Source: Clostridiales bacterium (GTDB lineage Bacteria > Bacillota > Clostridia > Christensenellales > Aristaeellaceae). Taken from it: 9,160 bases of DNA. The stretch's first letter is position 1, and each line of letters starts with the position of its first letter. Under the pieces are notes generated by a model. The model was not told the origin of the DNA. It made no database searches and saw nothing but the letters and a program-made list of their open reading frames with translations. The DNA is taken from the NCBI GenBank assembly GCA_004557805.1, contig SFFS01000105.1:1-9160 (forward strand). The letters run 5' to 3'. The position numbers and the translations under genes are program-made. This document shows positions 1 through 5,434 of the stretch, one piece after another.

Positions 1-2
1 TT

Positions 3-440
3 ACCACGGAGCCTTCCGGGTTCGGAACGCGGTTTCTGGGGCTGTCGGTGCCGTGGGGGCAATATGGCATACACGGTACGAACCGGCCGGAATCGATCGG
101 CAGCCGCGCGTCGCACGGGTGCATCCGAATGTATTCCAAGGACGCTGAGACGCTCTACCGCCTTGCGCCTGCGGGCACGAAGGTGGTCATCGAAGAGGGG
201 CCGTTCGGTGAACTGGGATGGAGCCTGAAGGCGCTTTCGCCCGGCGACAGGGGATCGCTCGTCTGCGCAGCGCAGCGAAAACTGCGCGCGCTGGGATATT
301 ACGGCGGCGGAATCGACGGCGTATACGGCGCGGGCATGTCGCGGGCGGTGCAGCGGTTCAAACAGGAGCGCGGCCTTTCGGGCGGCGATTGCGTGGACAG
401 CGCGACATGGCGGGCGCTCGGGGTGACGCTGTTCGAATGA
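3..440 (+). CDS. L,D-transpeptidase (YkuD domain) with C-terminal peptidoglycan-binding domain, 5'-partial
   Basis: This is the 3' part of a gene whose start lies before the window; the frame is open from base 3 and 145 residues are visible. The first ~66 residues are the end of a YkuD catalytic domain. It shows the HGT motif (His24 of the visible part) and, 16 residues on, the SHGCIRM motif with the catalytic Cys40 (codon at 120-122). YkuD enzymes form 3-3 cross-links in peptidoglycan, or attach proteins to it, outside the membrane. Residues ~78-142 look like a PG_binding_1 domain: a helix with AQRKLRALGYY, then GIDGVYG and AVQRFKQ. The order catalytic domain then binding domain is seen in several Bacillota transpeptidases. 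The TGA overlaps the ATG of spoIIIAA (ATGA), which suggests translational coupling and possibly a role in sporulation. The internal GTG at 48 is not a plausible start because it would cut into the catalytic domain. The family call is firm; substrate and timing are unknown. Confidence 0.9.
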   Translation, partial: TTEPSGFGTRFLGLSVPWGQYGIHGTNRPESIGSRASHGCIRMYSKDAETLYRLAPAGTKVVIEEGPFGELGWSLKALSPGDRGSLVCAAQRKLRALGYYGGGIDGVYGAGMSRAVQRFKQERGLSGGDCVDSATWRALGVTLFE

Positions 441-1330
441 ACGATTGGCGCGAGCAGGTTTGCCCCTATCTGCCCCGGGGGCTGCGTGATGAAATCGGCG
501 CGCTGGGCGCGCCTGAAATTGCGCGCGTGCGCGAACTGCGGTTGGCGGCGCGGCAGCCCGCAGGCCTGAGAGGCGAGACGGACGTCCGATTGCTGTACAG
601 GCCCTCGGCGGACGAGGTGCGCGGCTGCGCCGCGGCCATTCTCGGCCATGCGCTGCACGCGCGGGAGCGGGAACTTCGCGAAGGGTTTGCGACGCTGCCG
701 GGCGGGCACCGCGCCGGGTTCTGCGGGCGTATGGATGCGGAAGGACGGCTTGCGGAAATCGGCGCGATCTGTGTGCGCATCGCGCGGGAGGTGCGCGGCG
801 CGGCGGAACCGCTGCGGGCGCTTCTGCTGGCGGATGGCAGGCCGCGCAGCATGCTGCTCGTTTCGCCGCCGGGCTGCGGCAAAACTACGCTGCTGCGCGA
901 CGCAGTCCGGCTGCTGTCGGAAGCGGGGATTGCGGTGGGCGTGGCAGACGAGCGTTCGGAGCTGGCAGCGTGCGAGCATGGCGTGCCGCAGATGCAGCTT
1001 GGCGCGAACGCGTTCGTGATGGACGGCTGCGAGAAGACGCGGGCGCTGCGGATGCTGCTGCGCGCCATGTCGCCGCAGGTGCTGGCGACGGACGAAATCG
1101 GCGGCGCAGAGGATTTGACGGCGCTTGCGGACGCGGCGCGCTGCGGCGTGGCGCTGCTGGCGACGGCGCATGGCGCGGGGTATGCCGATGCGCGGCGAAG
1201 GCTGGGACGGGAGACGCTCGGCGCGTTCGAGTTTACGGCCGTGCTGAGCGGAATCGGCCGGGTGGCGGCGGTGTATGGCGGGGACGGCGCATGTTTGCGG
1301 GGAGGAAAAACGGGTTGCCAAGATGGGTGA
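437..1330 (+). CDS. spoIIIAA: Stage III sporulation protein AA (channel ATPase)
   Basis: SpoIIIAA is the cytoplasmic AAA+/secretion-type ATPase of the SpoIIIA-SpoIIQ channel in the mother cell; it resembles type II and IV secretion ATPases and is thought to energise or assemble the channel. The 297-residue product fits the family (~300 aa). Walker A is SPPGCGKT at residues 143-150 with Lys149. Walker B is VLATDEIG around 215-222 with Asp219 and Glu220. A later ATAHG (242-246) fits the sensor or His-box region of these ATPases. The ATG at 437 overlaps the transpeptidase stop by four bases. It was chosen over the upstream in-frame codons because those would only read through the transpeptidase in another frame, and residues from MNDW onward look like the family N-terminus. 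No clear Shine-Dalgarno sequence is present, so re-initiation after the upstream gene is likely. First gene of an eight-gene cluster. Confidence 0.95.
   Translation: MNDWREQVCPYLPRGLRDEIGALGAPEIARVRELRLAARQPAGLRGETDVRLLYRPSADEVRGCAAAILGHALHARERELREGFATLPGGHRAGFCGRMDAEGRLAEIGAICVRIAREVRGAAEPLRALLLADGRPRSMLLVSPPGCGKTTLLRDAVRLLSEAGIAVGVADERSELAACEHGVPQMQLGANAFVMDGCEKTRALRMLLRAMSPQVLATDEIGGAEDLTALADAARCGVALLATAHGAGYADARRRLGRETLGAFEFTAVLSGIGRVAAVYGGDGACLRGGKTGCQDG
1301..1305 (+). promoter_or_regulatory. Shine-Dalgarno sequence that decides the spoIIIAB start
   Basis: GGAGG lies inside the end of spoIIIAA, nine bases before an in-frame TTG at 1315. It is too far (21 bases) from the GTG at 1327 and lies downstream of the ATG at 1291, so it favours the TTG. 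Confidence 0.5.
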
Positions 1331-1818
1331 CGGCGTTGGCGGCGGCGCTGGGCTGCGCGGCGCTGGCGGTGCAGTGGGGAAGGAACATGGCGGCGCGGTG
1401 CGGAGCGCTCCGGGCATGGCGGCGTGTGCTGACGCGCATGGAAGCGGGGATGAGCCTGTATGCCGACCTGCCGTCGCTTCTGTTTTTTGCGGCGGAGGGC
1501 GAGGAAAACGGCGAGGTGGCGCAGGAGCTTTTCGGGTGCGCGAGGCGCATGCGAGACGATCCCTCGCTGCCGCTGGCAATGGCCGCCGCGCAGCTGCGCG
1601 CGCCTTCGCTCCATGCGGCCGACCGGGCGGCGCTTGCGCCGCTGTGGCAAAGCCTTGGAAGCGTGTGCGGCGAGGAAAGCCGTATGACGCTGAAAATGGT
1701 ACTTCGGTCGGTTGACGAATGCACTCGGGATGCGGAGGAACGGCAAAACCGGAACCGACGGCTGGTCGTTTCGATTGCGTGCATCGGTTCGCTGACGGTG
1801 TTCCTGTTTCTGCTATAA
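1315..1818 (+). CDS. spoIIIAB: Stage III sporulation protein AB
   Basis: SpoIIIAB is an essential mother-cell membrane component of the SpoIIIA channel and is structurally like GspF/PilC-type platform proteins of secretion systems. From the TTG start the product is 167 residues, close to the ~170 of B. subtilis SpoIIIAB. It has a hydrophobic N-terminal segment (about 4-20), a helical soluble domain rich in Ala, Arg and Glu, and a C-terminal membrane segment (about 149-167, ending in VFLFLL). The conserved basic stretch after the first segment (LRAWRRVLTRMEAGM) matches the family pattern of a helix that ends in a short-loop motif. The start is uncertain: TTG 1315 has the best-spaced Shine-Dalgarno, ATG 1291 would give 175 residues with a 40-base overlap, and GTG 1327 overlaps the spoIIIAA stop. 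Identity rests on position, topology and length as well as residue pattern. Confidence 0.88.
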   Translation: MPRWVTALAAALGCAALAVQWGRNMAARCGALRAWRRVLTRMEAGMSLYADLPSLLFFAAEGEENGEVAQELFGCARRMRDDPSLPLAMAAAQLRAPSLHAADRAALAPLWQSLGSVCGEESRMTLKMVLRSVDECTRDAEERQNRNRRLVVSIACIGSLTVFLFLL

Positions 1819-1832
1819 AAAGGGGGCGCGGG

Positions 1833-2027
1833 ATGAACGTTGATCTGCTGATTCGCATCGCCGGGGTGGGCATTCTCGTTTCCGTGCTGGCGCAGATTCT
1901 CAACCGAACGGGACGCGAGGACATGGCGATGCTGACCACGCTGGCGGGACTGGCGATTGTGCTGCTGGCTGTGGTGAATCTGATTTCGCAGTTGTTCCAG
2001 AGCGTGCGGAGCATCTTTGCGCTATGA
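1833..2027 (+). CDS. spoIIIAC: Stage III sporulation protein AC
   Basis: This is a 64-residue integral membrane protein, near the usual 65-68 residues for SpoIIIAC. It has two hydrophobic helices: about residues 4-22 (LLIRIAGVGILVSVLAQIL) and about 35-53 (LTTLAGLAIVLLAVVNLI), joined by a charged loop with NRTGRED, a characteristic family motif. It is a small membrane component of the SpoIIIA channel in the mother-cell membrane that surrounds the forespore. The ATG at 1833 follows a G-rich Shine-Dalgarno (GGGGG, 1822-1826) in the 14-base gap after spoIIIAB. The stop overlaps the spoIIIAD start as ATGA. Confidence 0.95.
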   Translation: MNVDLLIRIAGVGILVSVLAQILNRTGREDMAMLTTLAGLAIVLLAVVNLISQLFQSVRSIFAL

Positions 2028-2410
2028 GCGAGGCGGCGAGGCTGGCCGGACTCGGCGTGGGCGCAATGCTGCTGCTGGTGACGCTGCGGCAGGCGAAGCC
2101 GGAAATGGCGGCGGTTTTCTCGCTGGCTGCCGGCGCGGTGATTCTGCTCGTCTGCGCGGAAAAGATGGGCGCGGTTGCGGGAACGCTGCGCGCGCTGGCC
2201 GGTCAGGCGGGGCTGGGAGAGGGCGCGGCGCTGCTTGGACGCGTGGCGGGGATCGGCGCGCTGTGCCAGCTGGGCGCGCAGCTGTGCCGGGATGCGGGCG
2301 AGAGCGGCATGGGCGAGAAGATCGAGCTGGGAGGGAAAATGATGATGCTCTCGCTGGCGCTGCCCGTGGCGGCGTCGCTTCTGGAGGCGGTATGCGGCTT
2401 GCTGCGCTGA
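2024..2410 (+). CDS. spoIIIAD: Stage III sporulation protein AD
   Basis: The 128-residue product is close to the ~130 of the family. It is an integral membrane channel component with at least three hydrophobic segments: about residues 4-20, about 28-45, and a C-terminal one about 107-125. The C-terminal part with GEKIELGGKMMMLSLALPV is strongly typical of SpoIIIAD, where an (A/G)(K/R)xxxLxGKxxIxxxxLPV pattern is conserved. SpoIIIAC and SpoIIIAD are related to each other and always adjacent. The start overlaps the spoIIIAC stop by four bases, and the end overlaps spoIIIAE by 19 bases, so translation of the three genes is probably coupled. Confidence 0.95.
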   Translation: MSEAARLAGLGVGAMLLLVTLRQAKPEMAAVFSLAAGAVILLVCAEKMGAVAGTLRALAGQAGLGEGAALLGRVAGIGALCQLGAQLCRDAGESGMGEKIELGGKMMMLSLALPVAASLLEAVCGLLR

Positions 2411-3513
2411 TTGCGGCGGCGCTTCTGTGCTGCGCGCTGGCGCTGCCCGCGCGGGCGGCGGAGACGTTTGCCGCGGAGGAGCTTGCGCGCCTGCAGCAGG
2501 CGGCGGACATGCTCCCCGAAAAGCGTGTCAGCGCACGCGAAATGGCTGAAAAAGCGCTGCGCGGCGAGGCGGTGTTTGATTGGAACGAGGCGGCGGAGTG
2601 GGTTCTGCGCGCTGCGCGCGAGGGACTGCTCGCACGCCGCAGGCTGTTTGTGCAGCTGTTCGCGGCGGCGCTGCTGGCGGCGCTGCTCGGCCGGTTCCAG
2701 GATGCGTTCGGCGAGGGAACGGCGCAGGCCGCGCAATGGGTGTGCCTGCTGTACACGGCGCTTTTGCTGGCGCGCGAGTGTGCGGGCGTGTTCGATTCGG
2801 TGCGGCGAACGGTTTCGGGCGCCGTGAAGGGCGCGGAAACGCTGTTCCCGCTGCTGCTGACGGCGCTTGCGGCTGTGGGCGGCACGGGCAGCGCGGCGGC
2901 GCTTCAGCCCGCGGTGACGCTTGCGGTTACGGCGGCCGCGGCAGTGAGCGAGAAAATCTGCCTGCCGCTGGCGGCGGCGTTTCTGGCGCTGTCCATGCTC
3001 GACTGCATGACGGACGCGTGGTCGCTTTCAAGGGCCTCCAAGCTGTGCAAAACGGCGTGCGGTATGGCGCTGGGCGTAGGGCTGACGGCGTTTACGGGGC
3101 TTTTGAGCGTGCGGGGGTTTACCGCCGCCGCGCGCGACGGGCTGACGCTGCGCGCGGCAAAGTTTGCAGCCGATACGTTCGTGCCGGAGGTGGGCGGCGC
3201 GCTGTCAGACACGGCGGAAACGGCGTTTGCCGGGGCGCTGATGGTGAAAAACGCGCTGGGGGTGACGGGCATGGCGCTGATCGCGCTGTTCTTTCTGACT
3301 CCGCTGACGGAAATCTGCCTGTCGGCGCTGGCGTTCCGCGCAGCGGCGGCGGCGACGGAGCCGTTTTCCGACGCGCGCATGGCGCGATGTTTTGACGCGG
3401 CAGCCGGGGCGATGGGCATGCTTGCCGGGTGCCTGACGGGCGTGATGGCGATGTTTCTCGTGCTGGCGGGACAGGCGGTGGCGGCTGGCGGCGTGATCGC
3501 CATGATGGCGTGA
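2392..3513 (+). CDS. spoIIIAE: Stage III sporulation protein AE
   Basis: SpoIIIAE is the largest multi-pass membrane protein of the SpoIIIA channel and is thought to form part of the membrane pore in the mother cell. The 373-residue product is slightly shorter than B. subtilis SpoIIIAE (~400). It begins with a clear signal peptide: MRLAAL, a hydrophobic core, and a likely cleavage after ARA (residues 20-22). A soluble stretch (~25-80) follows, then about six or seven membrane segments from residue ~85 to the end. The most conserved family stretch is visible at about 257-290: KFAADTFVPEVGGALSD and then MVKNALG. The ATG at 2392 has GGAGG (2383-2387) just upstream and lies inside the end of spoIIIAD. 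The last bases overlap the GTG start of spoIIIAF. Confidence 0.95.
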   Translation: MRLAALIAAALLCCALALPARAAETFAAEELARLQQAADMLPEKRVSAREMAEKALRGEAVFDWNEAAEWVLRAAREGLLARRRLFVQLFAAALLAALLGRFQDAFGEGTAQAAQWVCLLYTALLLARECAGVFDSVRRTVSGAVKGAETLFPLLLTALAAVGGTGSAAALQPAVTLAVTAAAAVSEKICLPLAAAFLALSMLDCMTDAWSLSRASKLCKTACGMALGVGLTAFTGLLSVRGFTAAARDGLTLRAAKFAADTFVPEVGGALSDTAETAFAGALMVKNALGVTGMALIALFFLTPLTEICLSALAFRAAAAATEPFSDARMARCFDAAAGAMGMLAGCLTGVMAMFLVLAGQAVAAGGVIAMMA

Positions 3514-3686
3514 AGGCGGCGCTGTACGCGCTGATCCGGCGGCTGGCGGCGTTCGCGCTGCTGTCGGCATGCGCGGAATTTCTGCTGCCGCGCGGCGAAA
3601 CGCGCAAATACGCGCGCTTTGCGGCGGGGTTGATCCTACTGGACGCGGCGCTGTCGCCGCTGGCGCGGTTTTTAGGACGTATCTGA
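3510..3686 (+). CDS. spoIIIAF: Stage III sporulation protein AF, very short (membrane hairpin only)
   Basis: The product has 58 residues against ~200 in B. subtilis. What remains matches the N-terminus of SpoIIIAF: a membrane segment (about residues 5-21), a short loop with the LLPRGETRKYARF pattern (family: LLP, then KYv), and a second membrane segment (about 34-53) with GLILLDAALSPL. The soluble domain that follows in the family, which has a ring-building fold related to SpoIIIAG and SpoIIIAH, is missing. The TGA at 3684-3686 comes right after the second membrane segment. The other frames of the following 85 bases show no recognisable continuation, and the gap is too short to hold the domain, so a simple frameshift cannot explain the loss. 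The only sensible start is GTG 3510, overlapping the spoIIIAE stop (GTGA) with no evident Shine-Dalgarno. Identity comes from position plus this pattern. Confidence 0.8.
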   Translation: MKAALYALIRRLAAFALLSACAEFLLPRGETRKYARFAAGLILLDAALSPLARFLGRI

Positions 3687-3771
3687 AAAAAGGAAGACGG
3701 TACGGGTGGAGTTTTTCGATACGCCCTGAGGAGCCTGTAAACCGGCGGCTGCCGCGCAGGGGGGATGGAGG

Positions 3772-4188
3772 ATGAATCTGAGCGCGTTTCGGGAAAAGCT
3801 GCGCGGCAGGAGCGCGCAGGCGGCGATGCTGCTGGCCGTGCTGCTCGTGGCGGGCAGCGTGCTCTGGCCGCAGCCGCAGGCGCAGACCGCGCAGACGCAG
3901 ACGCACGCGAGCGAAATGGAGGCGCGGCTGGGCGAAGTGCTTTCCGAAATGACGGGCGCGGGTCGCGTGGAGGTGGTGATCCAGTACGAACGGACGGAGC
4001 CGGCGCAGGGCGGCTGGCTCGCTTCGCAGGAGCAGACGGCGGAGGCGGCGCCGCCCGCGGCGGTGATCGTCGTGGCGGAGGGCGCGGGCGACGTGGGCGT
4101 GCGGCTGCGGCTGGCGCGCGCGGTGCAGACGCTTCTGCGGCTCGACGCGGACGCGGTGGAAGTTTTTGAAATGAGGAAAGGGGAATAA
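3772..4188 (+). CDS. spoIIIAG: Stage III sporulation protein AG, compact form
   Basis: SpoIIIAG forms the large oligomeric ring of the channel in the space between mother cell and forespore; the B. subtilis protein (~229 aa) makes a 30-subunit ring in cryo-EM. The product here is 138 residues. A cytoplasmic N-terminus (1-15) is followed by one membrane anchor (about 16-32), a Gln/Thr/Ala linker (33-46) and a ring-building domain. The first half of that domain is EMEARLGEVLSEMTGAGRVEVVIQYE (48-73) and the second is AAVIVVAEGAGDVGVRLRL onward (96-138), matching the VLVVAQG stretch of B. subtilis. Only ~22 residues separate the halves, where B. subtilis has a much longer insertion. A G-rich Shine-Dalgarno (3759-3764) with seven-base spacing supports ATG 3772; an ATG at 3765 is out of frame. 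The 85-base gap before it holds no gene. Confidence 0.92.
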   Translation: MNLSAFREKLRGRSAQAAMLLAVLLVAGSVLWPQPQAQTAQTQTHASEMEARLGEVLSEMTGAGRVEVVIQYERTEPAQGGWLASQEQTAEAAPPAAVIVVAEGAGDVGVRLRLARAVQTLLRLDADAVEVFEMRKGE

Positions 4189-4191
4189 ACG

Positions 4192-4767
4192 ATGAAAAAG
4201 CTGCCGATGATAAAACAGAGGAAAAAGCCGGATGCGCGGCTGTTCACGATGCTCTCGCTGGTGGCGCTGATGCTCGCCGTTTCGTTCTGGGGCCAGAAGG
4301 CCGCCGCGCCTGCGTCGGTGACGCTGCCGGTGGAGCGCGTGCCGCTCGTTACGCCGGAGCCGACGGAAACGGTCCGCGATCCGGCCGCGCAGGGCGCGGC
4401 TGAAACCGAACCGCAGCCCGCTGCACAGAGCGCTTTTTCAATCTATCGCGAAACGCTGGAAAAAACGCGCGCCGATTCCATGCGCATGCTCGACGAGGTG
4501 GCCGCTTCCGCCGACGAAAGGACGGCCGCCGCGGCGCTGGAAGAAAAGGCGGCGCTGGCGCTTTCCAGCGAACGGGAGGCGCGCGTGGAGGCGCTCGTGG
4601 CCGCGCGCGGCTTCGGCGAGGCGCTTTGCACCGTCGGGGCGAACGCGGTGGACGTGGTGATCTGCGCGGAAACGCTGTCGGAAGCGGACGCGGCGGCCAT
4701 TCTCGATATCGCCGCGAGGGAGACGGGAATGGACGCGGCGGCGATTCGCGTGACGGCGGAAAAGTAG
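4192..4767 (+). CDS. spoIIIAH: Stage III sporulation protein AH
   Basis: SpoIIIAH is anchored in the mother-cell membrane and reaches into the intermembrane space, where it binds forespore SpoIIQ to join the two halves of the channel. The 191-residue product (B. subtilis ~218) has a basic cytoplasmic N-terminus (MKKLPMIKQRKK), one membrane segment (about 17-33), a Pro/Glu/Thr/Ala-rich linker (~38-80) and a YscJ/FliF-like ring-building domain (~82-191). In that domain AFSIYRETLEKTRADSMRMLDEV, the charged helix EREARVEALVAARGF, the strand AVDVVICAE and the helix AAAILDIAARETG are typical. ATG 4192 is preceded by AAAGGGG three bases after the spoIIIAG stop region. It is the last gene of the spoIIIA cluster. 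SpoIIQ is not in the window. No terminator hairpin follows. Confidence 0.95.
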   Translation: MKKLPMIKQRKKPDARLFTMLSLVALMLAVSFWGQKAAAPASVTLPVERVPLVTPEPTETVRDPAAQGAAETEPQPAAQSAFSIYRETLEKTRADSMRMLDEVAASADERTAAAALEEKAALALSSEREARVEALVAARGFGEALCTVGANAVDVVICAETLSEADAAAILDIAARETGMDAAAIRVTAEK

Positions 4768-4781
4768 CCGTAAAGGCGTGA

Positions 4782-4810
4782 TTGAATTTATGAGCGCAGT
4801 ATGCTATAAT
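4782..4810 (+). promoter_or_regulatory. Vegetative (sigma-A type) promoter with extended -10, upstream of the Asp23-family gene
   Basis: A -35-like TTGAAT (4782-4787) and a perfect TATAAT (4805-4810) are separated by exactly 17 bases, with TGC (4802-4804) giving an extended -10. Transcription would start near 4816-4818, leaving a ~42-base A-rich leader. The region is the only clearly AT-rich stretch in this part of a GC-rich window. The promoter lies just after spoIIIAH and would free the asp23-nusB-folD-xseA genes from sporulation control. Confidence 0.82.
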
Positions 4811-4858
4811 AGCGTGAAAAAATTCAAACATACACAACTCGCAGACGAGGTGATTGAA

Positions 4859-5431
4859 ATGAGCGATAATCTTCCCATCAATATGAACGGACAGGAAACC
4901 GGCGCGATCAGCTATGCCAACGAGGTGATTGCGATCATCGCGGGCATGGCCGTGGCCGAAGTGGACGGCGTGGCGGGCCACCGCAGCGCGGGCAAGAGCG
5001 TGACCGAGCGCATCGGGCTGACAAAGGCCGCGAACCCCGCGACCAAGGGCGTGCGCGTCGAGGTGGGCAGCGAGGAAGCGTCGGTCGACCTGACGCTGGC
5101 CGTCGAGTATGGAAAGCCCATCCAGAAGGTCTGCACCGAGGTGCAGGAAAACGTGCGCAAGGCTATCGAGACGATGACCGGCCTGCATGTGGTGAAGGTG
5201 GACGTGCACGTGACCAACGTGATCTTCGAAAAGGACGAGCAGACGGCGGCGCTCGCGGCCAAGCTGGAAAAGGCCGTTGAGGAAAAGCCCGCGCCGAAGG
5301 CGGAAAAGCCCGCCGATCCCGATCGGGACGAGGATCTGGATATCGACGTTGAAATCGAACCGGAGGACGAAGACGAAGAAGAACCCGAGGAGGCTCCTGA
5401 AGCGGAGTCTGACGAAGAAAAAGAGGAGTAA
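4859..5431 (+). CDS. Asp23/Gls24 (YqhY-like) family protein with acidic C-terminal tail
   Basis: The 190-residue product has an Asp23 domain at about 15-125: GAISYANEVIAIIAGMAVAEVDGVAG, then RVEVG, VDLTLAVEYGKPIQKVCTEVQ, and a final VVKVDVHVTNV. Asp23 proteins lie near the membrane; S. aureus Asp23 is linked to cell envelope stress, and YqhY of B. subtilis, at the same locus, affects acetyl-CoA carboxylase control. After residue ~140 comes a long charged tail with about 25 Asp/Glu in the last 38 residues, which typical YqhY (~135 aa) lacks. ATG 4859 follows a strong AGGTGAT Shine-Dalgarno (4848-4854). An upstream in-frame GTG at 4778 is rejected because the promoter lies after it. Position between spoIIIAH and nusB fits yqhY, but the next gene is an AmaP-like anchor, so it may work more like Asp23. 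Confidence 0.92.
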   Translation: MSDNLPINMNGQETGAISYANEVIAIIAGMAVAEVDGVAGHRSAGKSVTERIGLTKAANPATKGVRVEVGSEEASVDLTLAVEYGKPIQKVCTEVQENVRKAIETMTGLHVVKVDVHVTNVIFEKDEQTAALAAKLEKAVEEKPAPKAEKPADPDRDEDLDIDVEIEPEDEDEEEPEEAPEAESDEEKEE

Positions 5432-5434
5432 GCG

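Noticed and set aside
68..75. CATACACG, similar to a sigma-E -10 element (CATACA-T)
   Set aside because: It encodes the conserved HGT region of the transpeptidase, and no matching -35 (ATA-type) is found ~14 bases upstream.
48..440. GTG at 48 as the start of a short 130-residue protein
   Set aside because: The same frame is open to the window edge and the residues before it continue the YkuD domain, so the gene is cut by the window edge.
299..2014. Long minus-strand open frame (571 codons), and a second one at 4349-6904 (851 codons)
   Set aside because: Both run antisense to well-recognised genes, are rich in Arg, Pro, His and Ala or show no family pattern, and are expected in GC-rich coding sequence where stop codons are rare on the opposite strand.
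3687..3771. Gap between spoIIIAF and spoIIIAG as a hidden frameshifted end of spoIIIAF
   Set aside because: The continuing frame gives a basic stretch without resemblance to the family and is too short; the CGGC...GCCG hairpin there has only about 4 pairs, so it is not a terminator either.
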